Made by a program: the position numbers and the translations under genes. This document shows, one piece after another, positions 53,585 through 61,244 of a DNA stretch of 64,000 nt. Positions within the stretch are counted from its first letter, which is position 1. Every line of letters begins with the position of its first letter. The notes below the pieces were generated by a model. It made no database searches, was not told the DNA's origin, and worked only from the letters and a program-made list of their open reading frames with translations. The DNA comes from Clostridia bacterium (GTDB lineage Bacteria > Bacillota > Clostridia > Christensenellales > Borkfalkiaceae). The stretch spans positions 112,473-176,472 of the forward strand of contig JAFVRR010000002.1 in the NCBI GenBank assembly GCA_017504165.1, given 5' to 3'.

Positions 53585-55360
53585 ATGTTAAGAACTCATA
53601 ATTGTAACGAAATTAACGTAAATAATATCGGTCAAAGGGTAACGCTTACTGGTTGGATTGCAACAATCCGTGACCACGGTGGCGTACTTTTCGTTGACCT
53701 TCGCGACCATTACGGTGTAACTCAAATCGTATTTAGTGACGACAAATTACTTCAAGGCATTTCTAAAGAAACGGTTGTTTTAGTAGAAGGCGTTGTTACT
53801 AAAAGAGATGAAGAGACCGTTAACCCTAAAATTGAAACTGGTCTTGTAGAAGTTAGGGCGGACAAACTTGAAGTACTTGGCCCTTGCCAACTCAACTTGC
53901 CGTTTGAAATTGAAAACTCTAACCTTATCCGTGAAGACGTAAGGCTTAAATACCGTTTCCTTGATCTTAGAAACAAAAAAATTCACGACAATATCGTACT
54001 TCGTTCTAAAATTTTAAGTTTCTTAAGAAATCAAATGGAAGAACTTGGTTTCCTTGAAATTCAAACGCCAATACTTACGGCATCTTCTCCAGAAGGCGCG
54101 CGTGACTATTTAGTTCCAAGCCGTAAACATAAAGGCAAATTCTACGCTTTACCACAAGCGCCACAACAATTTAAACAACTTTTAATGACTTCGGGTTTTG
54201 ACCGTTATTTCCAAATTGCGCCTTGCTTCCGTGATGAAGACGCGCGTCAAGATAGATCACCTGGCGAATTCTATCAACTTGACTTTGAAATGTCTTTCGC
54301 TACTCAAGAAGACGTATTTGCTGTTGCTGAAACGGTAGTTTACAATACCTTTACTAAGTTTAGCAATAAAAAGGTATCAAAACCACCGTTTAAAAGAATT
54401 ACTTTTGCGGACGCTATGCTCAAGTACGGTACTGATAAGCCAGACCTTAGAAACCCTCTTGAAATTAAAGATTTAACTGAATTCTTTAAAAAACACGAAT
54501 TCTTAAATATCAACGGCAGAACAGTTCCTTTCAAAAATAAACTCGTTCGCGGTATCGTTGCAAACTACCTTGTTAAAAAGGATGGCGAAGGCGACGGTAA
54601 GAAAGCGTTTGAAAAGGCTATCGACGTTTACTCTAGAAGTATCGGTATGAAATTCGGTTGCGGTTACATTACGCTTGAAGACGGCGAATTTAAAGGTCCA
54701 ATCGCTAAATTCTTAACTGAAGAACAAAAGGCGGAACTTTGTGAACTTTGCAATATTAAAAACGGCGATTCGTTATTCTTTATTAGTGACGGTCCATCGG
54801 TTGTTAATAAACTTGCAGGCGAAATGAGAACTTGGATTGCGACAGAACTTGGTCTTATCAAAGACGACGCGTTTGAATTCTGCTTTATCGTAGACTTCCC
54901 AATGTACGAACTCAATCCTGAAACTAATACTATTGACTTTACGCACAACCCATTCTCTATGCCACAAGGCGGTATGGACGCTCTTTTAAATAAAGACCCA
55001 CTTGAAATTTTCGCTTACCAATACGATATCGTATGTAACGGTGTAGAACTTTCGTCGGGCGCGGTTAGAAACCATAACCCAGACATTATGAGAAAGGCGT
55101 TTGAAATTGCAGGCTACGGCGAAGAAACTTTAAAGGCTAAATTCGGCGCTTTATATACTGCTTTTGCATACGGCGCTCCTCCACACGCTGGTATGGCTCC
55201 GGGCGTAGACAGAATGATTATGCTTATCGCGGGCGAAGAAACTATTCGTGACGTTATTGCATTCCCACTTAACGGCAACGCTCAAGATCTTATGATGGGC
55301 GCGCCTGGTGAAGTAACGGAACAACAACTTCGCGAAGTACACATTAAAGTTAGAGATTAA
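53585..55360 (+). CDS. aspS: Aspartyl-tRNA synthetase, probably non-discriminating (copy 2)
   Basis: A 591-aa class II synthetase. ATG 53585 follows TTTGGAGG (53571-53578); the longer frame from 53546 runs into the riboswitch terminator. OB fold with GWIATIRDHGGVLFVDLRDHYG, motif 2 FRDEDARQDRSPGEFYQLDFEM (key DRSPGEF, unlike the ANRQPEF of copy 1), GAD insertion and motif 3 HAGMAPGVDRMIML. It heads a T-box operon with gatC, gatA and gatB, so it probably charges both tRNA-Asp and tRNA-Asn, and GatCAB amidates Asp-tRNA-Asn. The substrate range is inferred from context. Confidence 0.93.
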   Translation: MLRTHNCNEINVNNIGQRVTLTGWIATIRDHGGVLFVDLRDHYGVTQIVFSDDKLLQGISKETVVLVEGVVTKRDEETVNPKIETGLVEVRADKLEVLGPCQLNLPFEIENSNLIREDVRLKYRFLDLRNKKIHDNIVLRSKILSFLRNQMEELGFLEIQTPILTASSPEGARDYLVPSRKHKGKFYALPQAPQQFKQLLMTSGFDRYFQIAPCFRDEDARQDRSPGEFYQLDFEMSFATQEDVFAVAETVVYNTFTKFSNKKVSKPPFKRITFADAMLKYGTDKPDLRNPLEIKDLTEFFKKHEFLNINGRTVPFKNKLVRGIVANYLVKKDGEGDGKKAFEKAIDVYSRSIGMKFGCGYITLEDGEFKGPIAKFLTEEQKAELCELCNIKNGDSLFFISDGPSVVNKLAGEMRTWIATELGLIKDDAFEFCFIVDFPMYELNPETNTIDFTHNPFSMPQGGMDALLNKDPLEIFAYQYDIVCNGVELSSGAVRNHNPDIMRKAFEIAGYGEETLKAKFGALYTAFAYGAPPHAGMAPGVDRMIMLIAGEETIRDVIAFPLNGNAQDLMMGAPGEVTEQQLREVHIKVRD

Positions 55361-55379
55361 TTTCTTTAAAGGAGTTTAT

Positions 55380-55661
55380 ATGGATAAAGAAATGCTTAGA
55401 AGACTAGAGTTATTAAACCAACTCAGTCTTACAGATAGTGAAAAAGATGAAATTATTTCATTTTTTGATAAAAGGGAAGAAGACCTTAAAAAACTTGATA
55501 GTATAGATACTAGTAGCGTTGAAAGAATGGTACACGTTATACCTATAATGACAGTCGTTCGTGAAGACGTGGTTAAACAAATAGTATCAAGAGAAGATCT
55601 TCAAAAAGGCGCGCCAGAAACTGACGAAGGTTATTGGTGCGTACCAAAAGTAGTTGAATAG
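55380..55661 (+). CDS. gatC: Asp/Glu-tRNA amidotransferase subunit C
   Basis: A 93-aa GatC: helical N-terminus (LRRLELLNQLSLTDSEKDEI, residues 6-25), then the helix KREEDLKKLDSIDTSSVERM and a tail that wraps GatA (REDLQKGAPETDEGYWCVPKVVE). AAAGGAG precedes ATG 55380. The size matches the family. It stabilises the GatA-GatB complex. Third signal in the operon that this is a genuine GatCAB set. Confidence 0.87.
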   Translation: MDKEMLRRLELLNQLSLTDSEKDEIISFFDKREEDLKKLDSIDTSSVERMVHVIPIMTVVREDVVKQIVSREDLQKGAPETDEGYWCVPKVVE

Positions 55662-55671
55662 GAGGTAAAAT

Positions 55672-56865
55672 ATGAAAGTTTATACTAGTAAAAAAGAAAC
55701 AACCTCAAAAAAAGTTATCGTCGTTGACGATATGATTTTAACTACTGATATGCCAACTACCGCGGGCAGTAAAATGCTTGACGGATTTATGAGTTTGATC
55801 GAAAGTGAGGCGCTTGTTCGCTTAAAAAACGCAGGCTACGAAGTAGGTGGTAAAGCAAACGTTGGCGAATTTAACTTCGACGTAATCGGCGAATCTTCAT
55901 ACTTTGGCGCAATCGTAAACGATGGCAAACTTGAAAGCGCTACCGCTAAAATAATTTCAGATGAAGAGGCAATCGGCGCTTTAACGCTTGACGTTAACGG
56001 TACTATTAGACGCGCTACTGCGCAAAGTGGACTTGTTAGCGTAAAACCTACCTACGGCACGGTATCTAGGTTTGGTACTATTCCCGTTGCTTGTTCTGGC
56101 GAAACGGTTAGCGTTCTTTCTAAAACTACCGATACTTGCCGTGAAATGTTAACCGCTATTTCCGGTCACGACGATAAAGACGGTACTAGTTTGTCTAATG
56201 AATTATGCGCTAAAATAAACGATTATAACAAGGCTAAAAAGGTTGCCGTATTAACTTCAATGTTAAGTGGTATTGACGGCGAAGTTAATAAAAAAATTGA
56301 CGAAACTATTAGCATTTTAACAAAAAACGGCGTGGAAGTTGAAAAAATTGACAACTCTATTATTCCACTTTCTAATATCGCTTGGAACGTTTTAATGAGT
56401 GCGGAACTTTGCAACAACGTTTCCCGTTACGACGGTGTAAAATTCGGCTATCGCGCTGAAAACTTTTTAGGTATTGACGAACTTTACACAAAAAGCCGTA
56501 CCGAGGCGTTTGGCGAACTTCTTAAAACTGCAATAATTTTTGGTTCTGAAACACTTTCTACTGAAAACTACTTTAAAGTTTACGATAAATGTTTAAGGAC
56601 TAGAAGAGTTATCGTAGAAGAATTTAAAAAGATTTTTGATAGTTATGATGCTGTTATTATGCCTGCAACTTCAACTTTAACTTACTTAGAAAGTGCGGTT
56701 AAAGAAGATAAAACTTTATGCTATAAAGAAAACTTCTATACTGCTCCGTCTTCAATCACGGGTCTTCCTGCAGTTGTCGTTAACGGCGTTCAACTTGTTG
56801 GCGAGGCGTTTAGCGACCTTAAACTTCTCGACTTAGCGTCAGTTATCGAAAAGGAGGGCAAATAG
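55672..56865 (+). CDS. gatA: GatA-like amidase subunit lacking the catalytic triad
   Basis: A 397-aa amidase-signature protein, short against the usual 475-490 aa; about 60 N-terminal residues are absent. Compared with normal GatA, the catalytic Lys of the VKDN motif is Asp (VVDDM, D19), the GGSSGGSA cis-Ser loop is missing (VNDGKLESATAKII, about 82-95), and the nucleophile Ser of GGSIRQ is Thr (VNGTIRRA, T111). Yet the flanks are conserved (TTAGSKML, GLVSVKPTYGTVSRFG). So it should not hydrolyse glutamine. No frameshift is seen. It may be a scaffold that leaves GatB to use ammonia, or an ammonia source may be supplied by another protein. AGGAGG precedes ATG 55672. Confidence 0.85.
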   Translation: MKVYTSKKETTSKKVIVVDDMILTTDMPTTAGSKMLDGFMSLIESEALVRLKNAGYEVGGKANVGEFNFDVIGESSYFGAIVNDGKLESATAKIISDEEAIGALTLDVNGTIRRATAQSGLVSVKPTYGTVSRFGTIPVACSGETVSVLSKTTDTCREMLTAISGHDDKDGTSLSNELCAKINDYNKAKKVAVLTSMLSGIDGEVNKKIDETISILTKNGVEVEKIDNSIIPLSNIAWNVLMSAELCNNVSRYDGVKFGYRAENFLGIDELYTKSRTEAFGELLKTAIIFGSETLSTENYFKVYDKCLRTRRVIVEEFKKIFDSYDAVIMPATSTLTYLESAVKEDKTLCYKENFYTAPSSITGLPAVVVNGVQLVGEAFSDLKLLDLASVIEKEGK

Positions 56866-56866
56866 T

Positions 56867-58309
56867 ATGAAATACGAAACAGTCATCGGCCTTGAAGTTC
56901 ACGTTGAACTTGCAACCGATTCTAAAATTTTCTGCTCTTGTTCCGCTCACTCTTACGGCGCAGAGCCTAACACTCACGTTTGCCCTGCTTGCTCGGGTAT
57001 GCCTGGTATGCTCCCTGTTGTTAACAAAAAGGTTGTCGACTATGGTATGAAAGCGGGTATGATGCTCAACTGTGACATTAATAGGGTAACTACTTTTGAT
57101 AAAAAAAGTTACTATTACCCAGACTTACCTTGTGCTTATCAAACTACACAATGGTTTGCTCCAGTTGCGGTAAACGGGCTTGTTGAAATTGAAACTTCTA
57201 AGGGTAAAAAGAATATTAGGATTAAACAAATTCATATGGAAGAAGACGCGGGCAAACTCGTGCACGATATCCGTGAAGATATGACCCACGTAGACTTTAA
57301 CCGTACAAGCGTACCGCTTATTGAAATTGTAAGTCAACCTGATTTATCTAGCGCGGAAGAAGTTGAAGCGTACCTTGAAAGAATTAAAACTTTACTTAGA
57401 TACGCTAGGGTTGCCGAATGTGAAATGGCTCACGGCACTATGCGTTGCGACGTAAACTTATCGGTAAGACCTGAAGGTAGCGATAAACTTGGCGTTAGAG
57501 CGGAAATGAAAAATATGAACTCTATCGAAGCGATTAAACGCGCGATTGAGTATGAAACTGCAAGACATATCGACGCGATTGAAAGGGGTACTGAAGTACT
57601 TAAACAAGAAACAAGGCGTTGGGACGATATTAAAGGTAAATCTTACGCAATGAGAACGAAAGAAACTGCGGGCGATTACCGTTACTTCCCAGACCCTAAC
57701 GTTATGCCTGTAGTTATTGACGATAATTGGTTTAACGAAGTTAAATCAACACTTCCAGAACTTCCTGAAGTTAAGCGTGAAAGATATAAAACAGAGTTTA
57801 ATCTTAGCGATTACGATGCCGAACAACTTACAAAAAGTATTGCTCTTTGCGATTGCTTTGAAGGCGCATACGAAGTATGTAAGTCTGCTAAAGATTCGGC
57901 AAACTGGATGATTAGCGAGGTTATGAGTATTTTAAACGTAAGAAAAATGACTTACGATATGTTATCCGTTGACGGCAAGGCGCTTGGTAGTTTAATTAAA
58001 CTTGTTATGGACGGAAAAGTTGGTAGAACTAACGCCAAAAAGATTTTAGAAGCGATGTTTGAAGACGGTACTATCGAACCGCTTAAATATGCAGAAGAAA
58101 ACGGTTACGTTATGTCTAACGATACTGGCTTAATTGAACAAGTCGTTAAAAAAGCGGTAGAGGCAAATCCTAAAGCCGTTGCCGATTATAAATCGGGTAA
58201 AGAAAAGGCAATTCTTGCAATCTTTGGTAGTTGTATGAAAGAACTTAAAGGCAACTGCGACCCTGCGGTGCTTAAGCAAATTCTTACAGATTACGTTGAT
58301 AAGTTATAA
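56867..58309 (+). CDS. gatB: Asp/Glu-tRNA amidotransferase subunit B
   Basis: A 480-aa subunit that phosphorylates the misacylated aminoacyl-tRNA and transfers ammonia to it. Family motifs are intact: ETVIGLEVHVELATDSKIFC (residues 4-23), the zinc cysteines (CSCS, CPACSG), FDKKSYYYPDLPCAYQ (about 75-90), HMEEDAGKLVHD (about 124-135) and FNRTSVPLIEIVSQPD (about 144-159). The C-terminal helical and YqeY/tail domains are present. Full length and without odd residues, unlike its partner GatA. Last gene of the T-box operon; terminator follows. Confidence 0.95.
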   Translation: MKYETVIGLEVHVELATDSKIFCSCSAHSYGAEPNTHVCPACSGMPGMLPVVNKKVVDYGMKAGMMLNCDINRVTTFDKKSYYYPDLPCAYQTTQWFAPVAVNGLVEIETSKGKKNIRIKQIHMEEDAGKLVHDIREDMTHVDFNRTSVPLIEIVSQPDLSSAEEVEAYLERIKTLLRYARVAECEMAHGTMRCDVNLSVRPEGSDKLGVRAEMKNMNSIEAIKRAIEYETARHIDAIERGTEVLKQETRRWDDIKGKSYAMRTKETAGDYRYFPDPNVMPVVIDDNWFNEVKSTLPELPEVKRERYKTEFNLSDYDAEQLTKSIALCDCFEGAYEVCKSAKDSANWMISEVMSILNVRKMTYDMLSVDGKALGSLIKLVMDGKVGRTNAKKILEAMFEDGTIEPLKYAEENGYVMSNDTGLIEQVVKKAVEANPKAVADYKSGKEKAILAIFGSCMKELKGNCDPAVLKQILTDYVDKL

Positions 58310-58312
58310 AAC

Positions 58313-58344
58313 AAAAAGCGTTGAGTTTTTACTCAACGCTTTTT
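58313..58344 (+). terminator. Terminator of the gatCAB operon
   Basis: AAAAGCGTTGAG (58314-58325), loop TTTTTA, CTCAACGCTTTT (58332-58343). The same 30-bp hairpin is repeated exactly at 58674-58704 inside a repeat unit, so this terminator has been copied into the downstream array. Confidence 0.88.
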
Positions 58345-58353
58345 AATATTTTC

Positions 58354-58506
58354 ACGAAAACGGAAGAATAGACTTTAAAGCAAAGCCCTACCTTGAAAAA
58401 AGGTAGGGATTGCATACTTAGTCTTATTTAAAACGAATTAGAAATAAGAAGAATAGAATAAAAATAAAAAAACTTCGTGAAAAGATTTTATTTATAAAAG
58501 ATTTTT
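58354..58506. repeat. tRNA-Pro-adjacent repeat, unit A (153 bp, no tRNA tail)
   Basis: Begins ACGAAAACGGAAGAATAGAC and carries the hairpin GCCCTACC-ttgaaaaaa-GGTAGGG (about 58385-58408) and CATACTTAGTCTTATT. Where units B and C have the copied tRNA-Pro tail, this unit instead continues with AT-rich DNA (AAAACGAATTAGAAATAAG). It therefore looks like the empty or outermost end of the array. Confidence 0.8.
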
Positions 58507-58739
58507 ACGAAAACGGAAGAATAGACTTTAAAGCAAAGCCCTACCTTGAAAAAAGGTAGGGATTGCATACTTAGTCTTATTCTGACGTGGTCGAGGTGAC
58601 AAGATTCGCGTTAAAAACGTTTTTGTTTGCGGCAAATTAATTTACGTAAGCAAAATATAATATAAAAGCGTTGAGTTTTTACTCAACGCTTTTTAAAATT
58701 AAAAACTTCGTAAAAAGATTTTAATTATAAAAGATTTTT
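58507..58739. repeat. tRNA-Pro-adjacent repeat, unit B with tRNA tail (233 bp)
   Basis: Same beginning and hairpin as unit A, followed by TCTGA and a 23-nt exact copy of the tRNA-Pro 3' end (58586-58608), then a stretch shared with unit C (CGTTTTTGTTTGCGG-AAATTAATTTAC), then a copy of the gatB terminator hairpin (58674-58704), and an imperfect palindrome leading into unit C (TTCGTAAAAAGATTTTA ... TAAAAGATTTTTACGAA). Confidence 0.85.
58586..58608 (-). repeat. tRNA-Pro 3'-tail copy 1 (att-like)
   Basis: Twenty-three bases identical to 58972-58994, that is, from the T-loop through acceptor strand, discriminator and CCA of tRNA-Pro plus two flanking bases. The rest of the tRNA is absent. This is the usual core extent of an integrase attachment site at a tRNA 3' end. 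Confidence 0.85.
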
Positions 58740-58930
58740 ACGAAAACGGAAGAATAGACTTTAAAGCAAAGCCCTACCTTGAAAAAGGTAGGGCTTGCAT
58801 ACTTAGTCTTATTCTGACGTGGTCGAGGTGACAAGATTCGCGTTGAAAACGTTTTTGTTTGCGGTAAATTAATTTACTTAAGCAAACAAAACACATGCGA
58901 CTCGTCGCAAGTTCTTTTGCATTGGCAAAA
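58740..58930. repeat. tRNA-Pro-adjacent repeat, unit C with tRNA tail
   Basis: Nearly identical to unit B for its first 150 bp, including the 23-nt tRNA-Pro tail (58818-58840), with small differences (GGGCTTGC for GGGATTGC, AAAAAGG for AAAAAAGG). The last part differs (CAAACAAAACACATGCGACTCGTCGCAAGTTC) and leads into the terminator of the real tRNA-Pro. Confidence 0.85.
58818..58840 (-). repeat. tRNA-Pro 3'-tail copy 2 (att-like)
   Basis: Second exact 23-nt copy, 232 bp from the first and 154 bp from the one in the tRNA itself. After it, on the minus strand, comes the GCCCTACC/GGTAGGGC hairpin, paralleling the terminator that follows the real tRNA. Confidence 0.85.
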
Positions 58931-58969
58931 TACAAATAAGGGATACCTTGGTGGTATCCCTTATTTGTA
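58931..58969 (-). terminator. Terminator of tRNA-Pro
   Basis: A perfect 17-bp stem: TACAAATAAGGGATACC (58931-58947), loop of 5, GGTATCCCTTATTTGTA (58953-58969). It lies 4 nt after the CCA of tRNA-Pro on the minus strand; a modest T-run (TATTTTG) follows. Confidence 0.85.
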
Positions 58970-58973
58970 ATCG

Positions 58974-59050
58974 TGGTCGAGGTGACAAGATTCGAACTTG
59001 CGACTTCTACGTCCCGAACGTAGCGCTCTACCAAACTGAGCCACACCTCG
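58974..59050 (-). tRNA. tRNA-Pro(CGG)
   Basis: 77 nt with encoded CCA. Acceptor CGAGGTG (5' end 59050) pairs with CACCTCG, discriminator A. D-arm GCTCAGTTTGGTAGAGC, anticodon stem CTACG/CGTAG with loop TTCGGGA, so CGG (codon CCG). T-arm GCAAG-TTCGAAT-CTTGT. Its 3' end is repeated twice downstream. Confidence 0.96.
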
Positions 59051-59152
59051 AAATCATTAAAAGTATATCACATTAACGTTTAAATATCTACTTATTTTAA
59101 TAGTTTTTAAAAAATAAAACATAAAAACTTTAAGGTTGCCAACAATATCAAT

Positions 59153-59902
59153 ATGAAAAAGCTATTAATTTTATTTGTAATTTTAATTTTATCTTTTATA
59201 GTTAAGCCTAGCGCGGTAACTACAAACGCAGTATACGACTTAACAAGCCAAATTATTAAAAGCGAATGTGCCGATATTTTAGGCAACGGCAAAGACGAAA
59301 CCGTAATACTAAGCGGAGTTAATTTAGGCGATGGTCCATTTTATGAAAATATAAAAATCACCGTATCCGATAGTAAAACGGGCACTACCTTGTTTTCTAT
59401 AACTCCAACTAAAAATTTTGGATACGAGCCGACTATTATGGTAGGCGATTTTACTAGCGATGGCGTTTGTGAAATTTTTTACGGCGCGCTGTCGGGTAAC
59501 GATGATTACGGCTATTACTACTTATATTCACTAAACGGAGAAGTTAAAACTCTATTCGATTACGAAAGTGACGTTTCTTCATTTAACGCCGTTTACGAAA
59601 ATTGGTATAAGGTAAAAGTCTTTAACGATAACATATATAAATATATAGATATATCTAACAATAAAGAAAACTTGAAATCTATATATAATAACGGTATATT
59701 GGTTAAAGAAGTTAAGGCAAACGTTACGGCGGTAAATAAAGTTTACCCTTGTTTCAATTATTATTTAAATAGTTATACGTTGCAAGTTGGTAGAAAAATT
59801 ATAGGTGTAAACCCAAACGACGTAATTGGCTATTTAGTGGAAACTTATAATTATACTAATAATGAAAACGGAATAGAAAAAGATAGTTTTATAATAATTT
59901 AA
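59153..59902 (+). CDS. Secreted protein with FG-GAP/VCBS-like calcium-loop motifs
   Basis: A 249-aa exported protein with a signal peptide (MKKLLILFVILILSFIVKPS, cleavage near residue 26). Two segments look like FG-GAP/VCBS blades: ADILGNGKDETVILSG (about 40-55) and VGDFTSDGVCEIFYGAL (about 101-117), with Asp/Asn-rich loops. No catalytic motif. No good Shine-Dalgarno site precedes ATG 59153 (AAGG is 18 nt away). It lies alone between tRNA-Pro and a bidirectional terminator. Surface or spore-coat role is possible; function unknown. Confidence 0.7.
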   Translation: MKKLLILFVILILSFIVKPSAVTTNAVYDLTSQIIKSECADILGNGKDETVILSGVNLGDGPFYENIKITVSDSKTGTTLFSITPTKNFGYEPTIMVGDFTSDGVCEIFYGALSGNDDYGYYYLYSLNGEVKTLFDYESDVSSFNAVYENWYKVKVFNDNIYKYIDISNNKENLKSIYNNGILVKEVKANVTAVNKVYPCFNYYLNSYTLQVGRKIIGVNPNDVIGYLVETYNYTNNENGIEKDSFIII

Positions 59903-59931
59903 AAAGGTGTGTTCATATGAACACACCTTTT
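59902..59931. terminator. Bidirectional palindromic terminator
   Basis: A 30-bp perfect palindrome, from AAAAGGTGTGTTCAT (59902-59916) to ATGAACACACCTTTT, between convergent genes; A- and T-runs on both sides serve both strands. Confidence 0.9.
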
Positions 59932-59933
59932 AA

Positions 59934-60107
59934 TTATCTTTTGCAAAAAGACTTGCAGTAATGTGGCGTCATAATAGCGTCAGCGCCTGTTTTTTCGTGA
60001 GTAATCTCAATAGAATTGAGCATGCAGTTTTCTTGGCAGTCGTTATGCGTACATTCGCATACGGTGCATTTTACTTTACAGTTGTTTAAACAATTACAGT
60101 TGTCCAT
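59934..60107 (-). CDS. DUF1540 domain protein (small Cys-rich)
   Basis: A 57-aa protein. ATG 60107 is chosen because AGGAGG (60118-60123) precedes it; the longer frame to 60230 has no such support. Nine cysteines in C-x-C and C-x2/3-C spacing (NCNCLNNCKVKCTVCEC, HNDCQENC, HYCKSFC) fit the DUF1540 family, which is thought to bind a metal. Common in Clostridia, often as small soluble proteins of unknown role. Single gene. Confidence 0.82.
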   Translation of the reverse strand: MDNCNCLNNCKVKCTVCECTHNDCQENCMLNSIEITHEKTGADAIMTPHYCKSFCKR

Positions 60108-60230
60108 AATATAAAATCCTCCTAAATTATTATTTTCAAAAGAGCGGTAAATTATTCGGCATATTATTAAATTATTTTTTATAACTATTAATAAAATGTA
60201 AAAATAATGTCCCATTTTTAAATAAAACAC

Positions 60231-60257
60231 TTTACATATTTTAAATATTTTTATAAA
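60231..60257 (+). promoter_or_regulatory. Probable promoter of the AraC-type regulator
   Basis: -35 TTTACA (60231-60236) and -10 TATAAA (60252-60257), spacer 15 bp (shorter than ideal). TTAGGTGAATT before ATG 60275. Confidence 0.45.
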
Positions 60258-60274
60258 ATAGAATTAGGTGAATT

Positions 60275-61156
60275 ATGGATAGTGATAAGTTTGTGTTAAA
60301 TTGCGTTGTTAACAATATAAAATTTACGGGGCTATTTGACGGCGGTTTGTTTGGGGAACAAATTATGACCGACCGTACCCATTCACATTATCAATACGAA
60401 ATTCATATCGTTGCGGATGGGGAATATTTGGTTGAAGATATCAACGGTAAAGAAAACGTTAAAGTAACAATTGGCGACGTTATCGTTATTCCGCCAAACT
60501 TTTATCATAGTAGTCACGCCGATGATACTTCTAAAATTAGAAACTATGCTTTTAGGCTTGAAATCGACTGTGATAAAAAGACCAAAGATAGTATAGCGGA
60601 ATATAATAAAATTATTGATAGCCTTACTAATAAAGGTATGATAATATCTTATTCTCCTTGGGCGATACCATTAATTTCTGAAATAAAAAACGAATTACTT
60701 AGCAAGCAGTACGGCGCTTTTGATCTTGCAGAAATTGCTTTTAAAAAGTTAATTATAAAATTATTGCGCTCTATTCTAAAAAAGTCAACTTCTAAACGCG
60801 ATGAATTATCAAGCGGGTATGATGATAACATTGTTAGAAACGAAACTATAAATATGTTTTTTGACAATAATTTTTCTAATCCTAATTTAAGCGCTAATGA
60901 TTTAGCAACCCATTTGAATTTGAGCGTGCGTCAATTAAATCGGGTATTTAGGGAAGTTTATAATATTTCTTTTCATAAAAAACTTATAGAAGTTAGGCTA
61001 GCATTGGCTAGAAAATTTTTAATAAAGACTGATTATACTATAGAAGAGATTGCAGAAAGAGTTGGTTTTAGTTCCTCATCAGGCTTTTTCGTTGCTTTTA
61101 AAAAAGAGTTTAACGTAACGCCTAAAGAGTTTAGACAAAATGCTAAAAGTATTTAA
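60275..61156 (+). CDS. AraC family transcriptional regulator with cupin sensor
   Basis: A 293-aa regulator. Residues 10-130 are an AraC-type cupin (RTHSHYQYEIHIVADGEYLV ... IGDVIVIPPNFYHSSH; metal or sugar site with several His). Residues about 195-290 are two helix-turn-helix units: LSANDLATHLNLSVRQLNRVFREVY and YTIEEIAERVGFSSSSGFFVAFKKEFNVTPKEFR (cited by segments). Such regulators sense a sugar. Next to it is a sialidase-like gene with its own promoter, the likely target. It ends at a strong terminator. Confidence 0.93.
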   Translation: MDSDKFVLNCVVNNIKFTGLFDGGLFGEQIMTDRTHSHYQYEIHIVADGEYLVEDINGKENVKVTIGDVIVIPPNFYHSSHADDTSKIRNYAFRLEIDCDKKTKDSIAEYNKIIDSLTNKGMIISYSPWAIPLISEIKNELLSKQYGAFDLAEIAFKKLIIKLLRSILKKSTSKRDELSSGYDDNIVRNETINMFFDNNFSNPNLSANDLATHLNLSVRQLNRVFREVYNISFHKKLIEVRLALARKFLIKTDYTIEEIAERVGFSSSSGFFVAFKKEFNVTPKEFRQNAKSI

Positions 61157-61192
61157 AACGTGCCGTTTTTTAATAAAAACGGCACGTTTTTT
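61155..61192 (+). terminator. Terminator of the AraC regulator gene
   Basis: A 16-bp perfect stem (61155-61170 with 61175-61190; core AACGTGCCGTT/AACGGCACGTT), 4-nt loop, T's to 61192; overlaps the stop codon. Confidence 0.93.
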
Positions 61193-61195
61193 ATA

Positions 61196-61224
61196 TTGAA
61201 AAATGTTTAATTTAGTGCTATACT
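61196..61224 (+). promoter_or_regulatory. Promoter of the sialidase-like gene
   Basis: -35 TTGAAA (61196-61201), 17-bp spacer, -10 TATACT (61219-61224); followed by TAGGAGC and ATG 61245. The leader is very short, so any AraC binding site must overlap or precede the upstream terminator. Confidence 0.8.
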
Positions 61225-61244
61225 TTATTTATAGGAGCAATATT

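Noticed and set aside
58774..59046. 90-aa minus-strand ORF over tRNA-Pro
   Set aside because: Runs through the tRNA and the tail repeat; an artefact of open frame.
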